A stretch of 53,536 nucleotides of DNA from a bacterium (GTDB lineage: Bacteria > Myxococcota_A > Bradymonadia > REDH01): positions 1 through 53,536 of the forward strand of contig JAUICO010000020.1 in the NCBI GenBank assembly GCA_030427825.1, read 5' to 3'. A model generated the notes under the pieces. The model was given only the letters and a program-made list of their open reading frames with translations, ran no database searches and was not told the origin of the DNA. The first letter of the stretch is position 1. Each line of letters starts with the position of its first letter. This document shows, one piece after another, positions 33,511 through 41,751 of the stretch. A program made the position numbers and the translations under genes.

Positions 33511-34794
33511 ATGACAAAGAAGCCGTGGACCCAACGGATGCCGGACGAGCAGTTCGAGCTGATGCGCCGCATCCTCGCTGCACCCAGCCCCATCGGACTC
33601 GAAGCCGCCATGACCTACGGGGTCCTGAAGCCGCACTTCGAAGACCTGATGCCGGACAGCTGGGGCATTCATCAGTTCCGCGGCAACGCAGGCATCGTCG
33701 TCGACACCCACCCCGGGCGCGACGACATGCTGACCGTGATGATCATCGGCCACGCGGACAAGATTCGCCTGCAGGTCCGTAGCATCGGCGAAGATGGTAA
33801 GATCTGGATCGACAGTGATTCCTTCCTGCCGATGACCCTGATCGGCCACCAGGTCACGCTCTACAGCGAAGACCCGAAGAAGGTCGGCACCTATCGTGCC
33901 CTGCGCGGCGGCACAGTCGAAGCCATCGGAGCGATTCACTTTGCCGAGGCGTCCCTTCGCAGCGGCAGCAAGGGTATCACCTCGAAGCAGCTCTACCTGG
34001 AGCTGCAGCTGCACGGTGACGGCCGTCGAAAGCAGGTCGAGGATCTCGGCATCAAGTCCGGCGACACGCTGCTGCTCGATCGCCAGATTCGTCGTGGTTT
34101 CGGACACGACACCTTCTACGGCGCCTACCTCGACAACGGACTCGGCTGCTTCGTCGCCGCCGAGGTCGGCCGCCTTGTCGCTGAGAGCCGCGCGCTCGGC
34201 AACGTGCGGGCGCAGTTCGCGTTCGCCGCCTACGAAGAGATCGGCCGCTTCGGCAGTCGCGTTCTGGCGGGCGAGCTGAAACCGGACGTGATCCTCGCTG
34301 TGGACGTAAACCACGACTACGACGCGGCCCCCGGGATCGGGGATCGCCGCTACAACCAGCTCAAGATGGGCGCGGGCTACACTCTCGCTGTCGGCTCGGT
34401 GGTCAGCGAGTTCCTGAATGGAGTGATCGAGACCGCGAGTCGAAAGGCAGGGATTCCCTACCAGAAGAGCGTGTGCGGCCGTGACACGGGGACGGACGCG
34501 ATGGCAGGGGTCCTCGCGTCGATCGATACAGCCACGACGTCGATCGGCTTTCCGATCCGCAACATGCACACCATTTCAGAGACCGGGCACACCGGTGACG
34601 TGCTGGCATCGATCCACGCGATCCACGCCACCCTCAAGGAAATGAACCGACGCAAGCTGTCGGCGGACGACTTCCGCAACGGCCACCCACGCCTTGACGG
34701 CGTCGAGCCCGTAACCCTTCCGCCGGCGCCTGAGATGCAGGCGAAGTCGAAAGCGAAATCCAAGGCGAAGTCGAAAGCGAAGAGCGCGAAGTAA
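33511..34794 (+). CDS. M42-family metallopeptidase (glutamyl aminopeptidase/endoglucanase-type)
   Basis: The 427-residue protein has all metal and catalytic positions of the family: IGHADKIRLQV (His), AYLDNGLGC (bridging Asp), YEEIGRFGS (catalytic and ligand Glu pair), VDVNHDYD (Asp) and FPIRNMHTISE (His). It would be a cytosolic dodecameric aminopeptidase using two Zn or Co ions. The last 25 residues are a Lys/Ser/Ala tail (AKSKAKSKAKSKAKSAK) not usual for the family. ATG 33511 has only a weak ribosome site. It converges on the DksA-like gene 31 bp downstream. Confidence 0.9.
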   Translation: MTKKPWTQRMPDEQFELMRRILAAPSPIGLEAAMTYGVLKPHFEDLMPDSWGIHQFRGNAGIVVDTHPGRDDMLTVMIIGHADKIRLQVRSIGEDGKIWIDSDSFLPMTLIGHQVTLYSEDPKKVGTYRALRGGTVEAIGAIHFAEASLRSGSKGITSKQLYLELQLHGDGRRKQVEDLGIKSGDTLLLDRQIRRGFGHDTFYGAYLDNGLGCFVAAEVGRLVAESRALGNVRAQFAFAAYEEIGRFGSRVLAGELKPDVILAVDVNHDYDAAPGIGDRRYNQLKMGAGYTLAVGSVVSEFLNGVIETASRKAGIPYQKSVCGRDTGTDAMAGVLASIDTATTSIGFPIRNMHTISETGHTGDVLASIHAIHATLKEMNRRKLSADDFRNGHPRLDGVEPVTLPPAPEMQAKSKAKSKAKSKAKSAK

Positions 34795-34825
34795 CCGAAC
34801 CGGGAGTCCGGGGTGATACCCGGGC

Positions 34826-35299
34826 CTACTTGTACCCGCGTGACTTGCTCTTGCTCTTCTCGAGCTGCTCCTTGTACTCGATGCTGTATCGAGTCCACGG
34901 GCGCAGGAGCAGGCGCTTCTCCGCGATAGGATCACCGGTGCCTTCGCAGATTCCGTAGGTGCCACGGCTGAACTTGCGGAGCGCGTGGTCGATCTGCGTG
35001 AGCAGCTTCTTCTCTTTGTCCGCAAGCCGGAGAAGGTAGGCCTGATCCGCCTGTCTGGCCGCGATGTCCATCTCGTCAGGTAGATTGTCGCTGTCCGCTG
35101 TCACCTCGCCAAGGTGACGTGCCAGGCGATCGCACACCCTCGCGCGTTCTTCGACCAGCTTTGCGTGGAGCGCAGTGACCGCTTCACGGCTGAGCTCGGC
35201 GTCCTCATGAATCTCAAGATCGTCGATATCGATGTCGTCCTCGACCTCAATCGCCGCCGGTGTTTTTGCCGCTGTCTTATCTGTATTCCCCAAAGCCAC
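34826..35299 (-). CDS. DksA/TraR-family regulator lacking most zinc-finger cysteines
   Basis: The 157-residue protein has an acidic N-terminus, a long helical hairpin with the tip NLPDEMDIAARQAD (matching the acidic tip that DksA inserts into the RNA polymerase secondary channel), and the C-terminal FSRGTYGICEGTGDPIAEKRLLLRPWTRY block. Only one (Cys118) of the four zinc-finger cysteines remains; the others are Thr121, Tyr138 and Tyr142. A basic SKSKSRGYK tail follows. GTG 35299 lies directly after GAGGT; TTG 35293 is better spaced from it (7 nt) and may be the true start. It is divergent from the kynurenine cluster. Probably binds RNA polymerase without zinc. Confidence 0.88.
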   Translation of the reverse strand: MALGNTDKTAAKTPAAIEVEDDIDIDDLEIHEDAELSREAVTALHAKLVEERARVCDRLARHLGEVTADSDNLPDEMDIAARQADQAYLLRLADKEKKLLTQIDHALRKFSRGTYGICEGTGDPIAEKRLLLRPWTRYSIEYKEQLEKSKSKSRGYK

Positions 35300-35479
35300 A
35301 CCTCAAGAATCGTCGTGATCGGACATGAAAAAGGGTACCGCCATGTAGCATCGGTGCAGACCGGCCACAAGTCGGGGTCGCGACCTGAGGGCACGGATGC
35401 TAAGACCCTGATTTCATGGGCACGGCAGGCGCACCGGCCTCGCCGGCGGTCCGGGAAGAGCGAAAGGAGCGGTGCACCA

Positions 35480-36973
35480 GTGGGCAGAACTCGCATCCAG
35501 CACTTCATCGACGGCCGCTTTGAGCCGGGTTCGTCGGACTTCACGCTCATCAACCCCGCAAGCGGCCGGGATTACGGCAGCTGTGCCCTCGCCGGCCCGG
35601 CCCTGGTTGACGAGGCCGTCGGCGCGGCCCGAAAGGCGCTCAGCGGCCCCTGGGCACGCCTGAGCCTCGATGATCGCCTCGACCTGTTGGAGGCCGTCGC
35701 GCTTGGGATCGAACGCCGCGCGAAGGAATTTGTCCGCGCTGAGATCCTCGACACGGGGAAGCCTCTCTCTGCGGCGAGCGCGATCGACATTCCCCGCGGA
35801 ATACAGAACTTCCGCTTCTTCGCCCGTCTCGCGCGAACTCACGGCACAGATTCATTTGCTACGGGGTCATTCGCTACGGGCGCCTTTCCCGGCGCTTCGG
35901 CCGGGTCTTCGGGATCCCTGAACTATACGCTGAGAGAGCCCGTAGGCGTGGTGGGGGTTATCTGCCCGTGGAACCTGCCCCTGCTGCTGATGACCTGGAA
36001 GGTCGCGCCTGCGCTGGCCTGCGGAAACACCGTCGTCGTCAAGCCCTCGGAAGAGACGCCGGCGACCGCGTCCCTGCTCGCGGATGTGATGAACGAAGTC
36101 GGCCTGCCGGCCGGGGTCTACAACGTGGTACACGGCTACGGGCCGGACAGTGCGGGCGAGGCGATCGTCCGCCATCCGGACGTCGACGCGTTGACCTTCA
36201 CAGGTGAGAGTCGCACCGGCGAGCGCATTCTCGCGGACGCCGCTCCGCACCTGAAGTCGACTTCATTCGAGCTTGGCGGCAAGAACGCGGCGCTGGTCTT
36301 TGCAGACTGCGACTTCGAGCGCGCCGTCGAGGGTACGATCCGCTCGGTCTTTTCGAACTGCGGCCAGGTCTGCCTCTGTTCGGAGCGCGTGTACGTTGAA
36401 CGTCCCATATTCGAGCGCTTTGCGGAAGCGCTCGCGCAACGGGCGACTGCGCTGAGAGTTGGCGACCCATGGGACCCGAACACGGCGATGGGACCACTGA
36501 TCTCAGCACAGCACCGCGACAAGGTGCTCGGTATGTGGCAGCAGGCGCGCGATGATGGCGGCGACGTCCTGTGCGGCGGCGCGGCCCACACCATTGCGGG
36601 AGACGAGCTCAGCGGTGGCTACTTCGTGCAGCCAACCGTCGTCACGGGCCTGCCGGAGACCGCCGCCTTCGTTCGTAACGAGGTGTTCGGGCCCAGCTGT
36701 CATATCGCGCCCTTCGACGATGAAGATGAGGCTGTCCGTCTCGCAAATGATAGCGACTACGGGCTGTGCGCGGCAGTGTGGACAAGCGATCTCAACCGCG
36801 CGCACCGGGCGGCAGCGGGGCTGCATGTTGGCATGGTCTGGGTAAACAGCTGGATGCTTCGCGACCTGCGTACGCCCTTCGGCGGGCGTGGACGCTCCGG
36901 GGTCGGCCGTGAAGGCGGGGTCCACTCTCTCGACTTCTACAGCGAGCTGAAGAACGTGTGTGTTGCGCTGTGA
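35480..36973 (+). CDS. amnC: 2-aminomuconate-6-semialdehyde dehydrogenase (aldehyde dehydrogenase family)
   Basis: The 497-residue enzyme oxidises 2-aminomuconate semialdehyde to 2-aminomuconate with NAD+. It has CPWNLPLLLMTWKVAPALACGN (cofactor region), VVVKPSEETP (Lys), FTGES, FELGGKNAALVF (general base Glu) and FSNCGQVCLCSERVYV (catalytic Cys). The context of kynurenine genes fixes the substrate. GTG 35480 has AAGGAG 10 nt upstream; the frame is open to 35114 but overlaps the divergent dksA-like gene. Residues 125-145 (two SFATG units plus Ala/Gly/Ser) are an insertion coded by 15-bp repeats, in a loop just before the cofactor domain. First gene of the cluster. Confidence 0.85.
   Translation: MGRTRIQHFIDGRFEPGSSDFTLINPASGRDYGSCALAGPALVDEAVGAARKALSGPWARLSLDDRLDLLEAVALGIERRAKEFVRAEILDTGKPLSAASAIDIPRGIQNFRFFARLARTHGTDSFATGSFATGAFPGASAGSSGSLNYTLREPVGVVGVICPWNLPLLLMTWKVAPALACGNTVVVKPSEETPATASLLADVMNEVGLPAGVYNVVHGYGPDSAGEAIVRHPDVDALTFTGESRTGERILADAAPHLKSTSFELGGKNAALVFADCDFERAVEGTIRSVFSNCGQVCLCSERVYVERPIFERFAEALAQRATALRVGDPWDPNTAMGPLISAQHRDKVLGMWQQARDDGGDVLCGGAAHTIAGDELSGGYFVQPTVVTGLPETAAFVRNEVFGPSCHIAPFDDEDEAVRLANDSDYGLCAAVWTSDLNRAHRAAAGLHVGMVWVNSWMLRDLRTPFGGRGRSGVGREGGVHSLDFYSELKNVCVAL
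35853..35882 (+). repeat. Two 15-bp tandem units inside the aldehyde dehydrogenase gene
   Basis: CATTTGCTACGGGGT (35853-35867) and CATTCGCTACGGGCG (35868-35882) lie head to tail. They code in frame for the repeated SFATG pentapeptide. The core TTCGCTACGG is the reverse complement of the core in the repeats at 22076-22120. Confidence 0.7.
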
Positions 36974-37013
36974 GCAATCCACACTCCCACCTGCACAACG
37001 CAGAGCGACACCG

Positions 37014-37433
37014 ATGAGTTCGAAACCGATCATCGTTGACGACCTTGCTCCGGCGCTTGCCGGCTACCCGCATGCACGCCGAGCCGGCGACTACCTCTAC
37101 CTGTCGGGCATGTCGTCGCGGCGCGCAGACAACACCTGGCGCGGAGTCAGCGAGCGCGATGGCGCGCGCCATCTCGATATTGGTGAGCAGACACTCGGCG
37201 TAATTGCAAACATCGAAGGCGTGCTTCGCGGCGCCGGGGGCGAGCTCGCCAACCTCGTCGAAGTGACCGTCTTCCTGGTCGACATGGGAGACTACGATGC
37301 TTACAACGCAGCGTGGAATCAGCATTTTGACGCCGGGTCAGGGCCGGCGCGAACCACCGTCGCCGTCCGCGAACTGCCTCACCCGAACCTGCTGATCGAG
37401 ATGCGCGCGGTCGCATACTTCGGGTCGTCCTGA
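37014..37433 (+). CDS. amnD: 2-aminomuconate deaminase (RidA-like family)
   Basis: The 139-residue protein is of the YjgF/RidA trimeric fold: AGDYLYLSGMSSRR, a GEQTLGVIANIEGVLRGAGGELANLVEVTVFLVDMGDY helix-strand block and ARTTVAVRELPHPNLLIEMRAVAYF with the conserved Arg and the substrate-binding Glu region. Placed between the semialdehyde dehydrogenase and hydroxyanthranilate dioxygenase genes, it is read as the deaminase that converts 2-aminomuconate to 4-oxalocrotonate and ammonia. ATG 37014 is the family-typical start. Confidence 0.85.
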   Translation: MSSKPIIVDDLAPALAGYPHARRAGDYLYLSGMSSRRADNTWRGVSERDGARHLDIGEQTLGVIANIEGVLRGAGGELANLVEVTVFLVDMGDYDAYNAAWNQHFDAGSGPARTTVAVRELPHPNLLIEMRAVAYFGSS

Positions 37434-37496
37434 CGAGGGCGGCGCGTCCGGCGGAAGTCAGAGAAACACAACAACCGCGAAGAGCGAGAGCAACCA

Positions 37497-38018
37497 ATGA
37501 GCCTTCTGCCGCCCATCAATTTCAGCGCCTGGATTGACGAACACCGTCACCTGCTCAAACCCCCTGTCGGCAACCGCGTAGTGTACCGGGACTCAGACTT
37601 CATCATCATGGTCGTTGGCGGTCCCAACGCGCGCAAAGACTATCACCTTAACGAAGGGGATGAGTTCTTCTACATGCTTGAGGGTGATATGACGCTCAAG
37701 GTCGTGGACGACGGAGAGTTCCGCGACATTGAGATTCGCGAGGGCGAGATCTTCATGCTCCCCGGCAACACACCGCATTCGCCGCAGCGTCGCGCAAACA
37801 CGGTGGGACTGGTCATCGAGAGGCAGCGCCGAGACGGCGAACTCGACGGCCTGCGCTGGTATTGCGAGAGCTGCGGCGAGGTCCTGTACGAGGAGAGTTT
37901 CGCGATGTCCGATATTGTGGCGCAGCTCAAGGCCGTGATTGAGCGGTTCTACGCAAGCGACGCACTGCGCACCTGCGACCATTGCGGTACCACGATGCCG
38001 GTTCCGACTCCGTCATAA
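37497..38018 (+). CDS. nbaC: 3-hydroxyanthranilate 3,4-dioxygenase
   Basis: The 173-residue cupin opens the ring of 3-hydroxyanthranilate with O2 and Fe(II). It starts LPPINFSAWIDEHRHLLKPPVGNR, typical of the family, and has the metal ligands in DYHLNEGDEFFYMLEGDM (His, Glu) and PGNTPHSPQR (His). Two C-terminal CxxC pairs (CESC and CDHC) form the rubredoxin-like second iron site of bacterial members. It lies 63 bp after the deaminase gene and 33 bp before the decarboxylase gene. Confidence 0.95.
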   Translation: MSLLPPINFSAWIDEHRHLLKPPVGNRVVYRDSDFIIMVVGGPNARKDYHLNEGDEFFYMLEGDMTLKVVDDGEFRDIEIREGEIFMLPGNTPHSPQRRANTVGLVIERQRRDGELDGLRWYCESCGEVLYEESFAMSDIVAQLKAVIERFYASDALRTCDHCGTTMPVPTPS

Positions 38019-38051
38019 CAATTCCCAGTATCAACGCCTGAACCCGCTACC

Positions 38052-39107
38052 ATGAAGATCGACGTCCACACACACATACTCCCGGAGAACATCCCGCGTT
38101 TTCGCGAGACTTTCGGGTATGGTGACTGGATCTCGCTCGAGCACCACCGCCCCTGCTGCGCACGCATGATCAAGGGCGACGAGTTCTTCAGGGAAGTTCA
38201 ACACAACTGCTGGGCGCCTCACGCCAGAATCGCAGACTGCGACACACACGATGTGGATGTACAGGTACTGTCCACCGTGCCGGTCATGTTCAACTACTGG
38301 GCCAAACCAAAACACACGTTGATGATGAGCCGAGTGCTCAACGACCATATTGCGCGGGTCGTTTCTGACCATCCGCGGCGCTTTGTGGGGCTTGGGACGG
38401 TCCCGATGCAGGCGCCTGAACTCGCAATTGGCGAGCTTGAACGCTGCATGAAGCAACTGGGATTGCGCGGCGTAGAGATCGCGACTCACATCAACGAGTG
38501 GAACCTCGACAGCCCGGAGCTCTTTCCATTTTACGAAGCGGCGCAGGACCTGGACGCGGCGGTGTTTGTGCATCCGTGGGACATGATGGGCATGGATCGG
38601 ATGCCGAATCACTGGCTCCCCTGGCTGGTGGCGATGCCGGCAGAGACCTCACTGGCGATATGTTCTCTGATGATGGGCGGTGTCATCGAGCGTTTTCCGA
38701 AGCTACGCTTCATGTTTGCACATGGCGGCGGGTCCTTTCCTGCGACCATCGGGCGTGTGGAGCATGGCTTTAACGTACGGCCGGATCTCTGCCAGACCCG
38801 CACAAACACATCACCGCGTACGCTTGCACGTCGCATCTACGTAGACGGCCTGGTTCACGACCCCGGCGCTCTGGACCTGCTGGTCGAATCGATCGGCCAC
38901 GACCGCATCGCCCTCGGTACGGACTACCCGTTTCCTCTCGGCGAGTTGGAGCCGGGGCGTCTGATCGAGACCTCGCATTTCAGCGCGGCGATGAAGGAGC
39001 GCATGCTCAGCGGCACCGCCCTGGAGTGGCTGGGCCTTGAGCGTGAGCTCTTCGAGAGTGATGCGAGTCGACGCCACTCCGCACAGTTGGCGACAGGCGG
39101 CCTGTGA
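38052..39107 (+). CDS. nbaD: 2-amino-3-carboxymuconate-6-semialdehyde decarboxylase
   Basis: The 351-residue amidohydrolase-superfamily enzyme removes CO2 from the unstable dioxygenase product, steering it away from quinolinate. Zinc ligands are visible in DVHTHILPE (His6, His8), VFVHPWDMMG and ALGTDYPFPLG (Asp), with the active-site AHGGGSFP. Length (about 335-350) and the HNCWAPHARIADCDTHDVDVQVLSTVPVMFNY block match ACMSD. Its stop overlaps the next start by 4 bp (GTGA). Confidence 0.95.
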   Translation: MKIDVHTHILPENIPRFRETFGYGDWISLEHHRPCCARMIKGDEFFREVQHNCWAPHARIADCDTHDVDVQVLSTVPVMFNYWAKPKHTLMMSRVLNDHIARVVSDHPRRFVGLGTVPMQAPELAIGELERCMKQLGLRGVEIATHINEWNLDSPELFPFYEAAQDLDAAVFVHPWDMMGMDRMPNHWLPWLVAMPAETSLAICSLMMGGVIERFPKLRFMFAHGGGSFPATIGRVEHGFNVRPDLCQTRTNTSPRTLARRIYVDGLVHDPGALDLLVESIGHDRIALGTDYPFPLGELEPGRLIETSHFSAAMKERMLSGTALEWLGLERELFESDASRRHSAQLATGGL

Positions 39108-39904
39108 GAGCGCGCTTCGAGTTCGGACAACGCCGGTGGGAAGCGTCCCTGACGGGCGGCGTCTCCCTCGCAATCCCGCTGGACTTCGCGGGTCCCCAGG
39201 CATCGGCGTTTGGAATCGCGCCGGCCGGCGCCACACACATCCTGTCCCACGAAGACAACGGCATGCAGTGCGACACGCTCTCGATCTCGCCGCACGGAAA
39301 CGGAACACACACCGAGAGCGCGCTCCACGTGTACAGCGACGGCCCCACACTCGCCGACCTGGAACAGAGCGCGTTGCTGGCCTGCTGCGTGATTGAACCC
39401 GCGCTTCATCGCCTGGACGCCGGCAGCGACTCGTATGCAGGCGGCGCTCCCGGGGATTCTGTCATTACCGCGGACGCGCTGCGACGCGAGCTGCCCGCCA
39501 CCTTTCCGCCGGTTGTAGCCATTCGCACCCGCACCGCACCTGCCGCTGCTGGAGACGACACCGGCGCAAATCTGAGTCGCGCCTGGACGGACACAAACCC
39601 GCCCTACTTCACAAGCGAAGCGATTCAGGTGCTCGTACGCAACGGAGTCCAGCACCTGCTCACCGAGCTACCCTCCGTGGACCGCGAAGACGACGACGGG
39701 CGTGTGCTGAACCACCGCCACTTCTTCGGCGAATGCGACGCTTCATCTCGGCGGCGCGCGACCATCTCAGAGATGGTACACATTCCGGCAGCGATCGTCG
39801 GCCGCACCGGCCTGCTTCATCGCGGGACGCCCGCCTTCAGGACCGACGCCGCACCTTCCCAGCCGGTGTTCTACCCGGCGAGGCCGTTGACTGAGCCGGC
39901 CTGA
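39104..39904 (+). CDS. kynB: Kynurenine formamidase-like cyclase-family hydrolase
   Basis: The 266-residue protein belongs to the metal-dependent cyclase/formamidase family: SISPHGNGTHTESALHV is the HGTHxDxPxH-type metal motif, here with an extra Gly-Asn and Glu in place of Asp, and LTELPSVDREDDDGRVLNHRHFFG is the second conserved block. In this cluster it would hydrolyse N-formylkynurenine to kynurenine and formate. It is longer than the classical KynB (about 210) and the motif is variant, so the reaction rests partly on context. GTG 39104 overlaps the decarboxylase stop. Confidence 0.75.
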   Translation: MRARFEFGQRRWEASLTGGVSLAIPLDFAGPQASAFGIAPAGATHILSHEDNGMQCDTLSISPHGNGTHTESALHVYSDGPTLADLEQSALLACCVIEPALHRLDAGSDSYAGGAPGDSVITADALRRELPATFPPVVAIRTRTAPAAAGDDTGANLSRAWTDTNPPYFTSEAIQVLVRNGVQHLLTELPSVDREDDDGRVLNHRHFFGECDASSRRRATISEMVHIPAAIVGRTGLLHRGTPAFRTDAAPSQPVFYPARPLTEPA

Positions 39905-40015
39905 ACACCCGGAGTCTTCCATGTCCCGCCTGTGCGTGCCTTCACGCCTGCAACACCCTCATGCTACGAGCGCATGAACCGCAGCAGCAGCAAACACCGA
40001 GAGCGTTCACCTCCC

Positions 40016-40435
40016 ATGAAGTATCTTCACACCATGATTCGCGTCCTCGACCTGGACGCAGCCCTGGACTTCTTCTGCAACAAGCTGGGGCTCGTCGAGG
40101 TGCGGCGACGTGATCATGCGCAGGGGCGATTCACGCTCGTGTTCCTGGCCACCGAACCCGGCGAGCCCACGATCGAGCTGACACACAACTGGGATCAGGA
40201 AGAAGCGTACACGAGCGGCCGGAATTTCGGACATCTCGCCTACGCAGTCGACGACATCTACGATCTCTGCCGACGGCTGCAGGACAGCGGTGTTGCGATC
40301 CTTCGGCCGCCGCGAGACGGACGCATGGCCTTCGTAAAGTCGCCGGACGGTATCTCGATAGAGCTGCTGCAGAAAGGTGACGCGCTGCCGGTGCAGGAGC
40401 CCTGGGCATCCATGCCATCAACCGGCTCGTGGTGA
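40016..40435 (+). CDS. Glyoxalase I-like VOC family protein
   Basis: The 139-residue protein closely follows the lactoylglutathione lyase pattern: [45 protein letters not shown], then [19 protein letters not shown] and [11 protein letters not shown]. The four metal ligands (His5, a Glu in IELTHN, the His in GHLAYAV, the Glu in SIELLQ) are all kept, so it should be an active metalloenzyme. It would isomerise the methylglyoxal-glutathione adduct or a related substrate. Its place between kynB and kynU, in the same direction, is unusual and might reflect detoxification of a pathway aldehyde (inference). Confidence 0.85.
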   Translation: MKYLHTMIRVLDLDAALDFFCNKLGLVEVRRRDHAQGRFTLVFLATEPGEPTIELTHNWDQEEAYTSGRNFGHLAYAVDDIYDLCRRLQDSGVAILRPPRDGRMAFVKSPDGISIELLQKGDALPVQEPWASMPSTGSW

Positions 40436-40497
40436 CCCCGCCGCATGCTGCGGCATCCCACTATTGACCGCGCCGCCCCAAGCGATTGGATAGGCTC

Positions 40498-41751
40498 ATG
40501 TCTGTTGACCTGAGCATTGAGTACGCGCGCACCCTTGAGAGTGCGGACCCGGTTCCTTCGCTACGAGATGAGTTTCTGATCCCGCCTCACGGAGGCGGCG
40601 AACGCGTCTATCTCTGTGGCAACTCCCTTGGCCTGCAGCCCAGACAGGTCGCCGCGGACATGCAGGCTGAGCTGCGCGACTGGGCGGCGCTGGGCGTCGA
40701 CGGGCACTTTGAGGCAGAGCGCCCCTGGTACAGCTATCACGAGGCGCTGAGTGAACCGTTGGCGCGGATCGCGGGCGCACATCCCCACGAAGTGGTGGCG
40801 ACGGGTACGCTGACCGCGAACCTGCATGCGCTGATGGTCTCCTTCTATCGACCGACGAAACAGCGCTATCGCATCGTTATCGAAGGCGGTGCTTTTCCTT
40901 CCGACATCTACGCCGTGACCTCGCAGGCGGCGATGCACGGCTATGGACCCGAGGCCATCGTCGAGCTCTCTTCGCCGAGCGGTGGCCGCCTCACAGCAGA
41001 AGAGATCAGCGACTTTTTCGCACGCGAAGGCGAATCGGTCGCGATGGTCCTCTTCGGTGGTGTGAACTACTACTCCGGCGAGCTCTTTGACCTCGCACAC
41101 CTGACGCGGGCAGCGCAATCTGCCGGCGCTCTCGTTGGCGTGGATCTCGCGCACGCGATGGGCAACGCACCGCTGACGCTGCATAGCTGGGGCGTCGATT
41201 TCGCGGCCTGGTGCTCATACAAATATCTGAACGCCGGGCCCGGGGCGATCGCCGGACTCTACGTGCACGAGCGGCACCACCACCGGGACACATTGCGAAT
41301 GGCCGGGTGGTGGGGGACCGACCCGGCGACGCGATTCAAGATGTCGCACGAGTTTGTTCCGCACGCGAGCGCCGGCGCCTGGCAGGTCAGCAACGCACCC
41401 GTCTTTTCGATGTTGCCTCTGTACGCCTCCCTGGATTTGTTTGATCGTATCGGAACTGCCGCCCTGCGTGCCCGTTCCCTACGGCTGCATCGCTATCTCC
41501 GTACACTGCTGATGGCCTTCGACGACCGTCTGCGCTTTCTCACGCCTGATGCGGACGAATACCACGGATGTCAGCTTTCCATCGACGCCGGGGACGCGGC
41601 GGCAACCGTACAGAGGCGCCTGCAGACTGCCGGGGTTGTCACTGACTTTCGTCCGCCCTCCGTCATCCGCGTCGCACCGGTGCCGCTGTACAACACCTAT
41701 GTGGATGTGTGGCGTTTCGCCTCGCACTTCTCAACCGACGACACGCAATGA
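40498..41751 (+). CDS. kynU: Kynureninase
   Basis: The 417-residue PLP enzyme cleaves kynurenine or 3-hydroxykynurenine to anthranilate or 3-hydroxyanthranilate plus alanine. It has the family blocks YLCGNSLGLQPRQV, TGTLTANLHALMVSFYRP, GVDLAHAMGNAPLTLHSWGVDFAAWCSYKYLNAGPGA (PLP Lys in SYKYLN), GWWGTDPATRFKM and SNAPVFSMLPLYASLDLF. Length matches. ATG 40498 begins the conserved N-terminus. The stop overlaps the kmo start by 4 bp. Confidence 0.97.
   Translation: MSVDLSIEYARTLESADPVPSLRDEFLIPPHGGGERVYLCGNSLGLQPRQVAADMQAELRDWAALGVDGHFEAERPWYSYHEALSEPLARIAGAHPHEVVATGTLTANLHALMVSFYRPTKQRYRIVIEGGAFPSDIYAVTSQAAMHGYGPEAIVELSSPSGGRLTAEEISDFFAREGESVAMVLFGGVNYYSGELFDLAHLTRAAQSAGALVGVDLAHAMGNAPLTLHSWGVDFAAWCSYKYLNAGPGAIAGLYVHERHHHRDTLRMAGWWGTDPATRFKMSHEFVPHASAGAWQVSNAPVFSMLPLYASLDLFDRIGTAALRARSLRLHRYLRTLLMAFDDRLRFLTPDADEYHGCQLSIDAGDAAATVQRRLQTAGVVTDFRPPSVIRVAPVPLYNTYVDVWRFASHFSTDDTQ

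Noticed and set aside
33472..34569. Minus-strand open frame of 365 codons
   Set aside because: Antisense to the M42 peptidase gene with all metal ligands on the plus strand.
35376..35385. GGTCGCGACC palindrome before the kynurenine cluster as an operator
   Set aside because: Ten GC-rich bases are common by chance in this DNA and it is not placed near a recognisable promoter.
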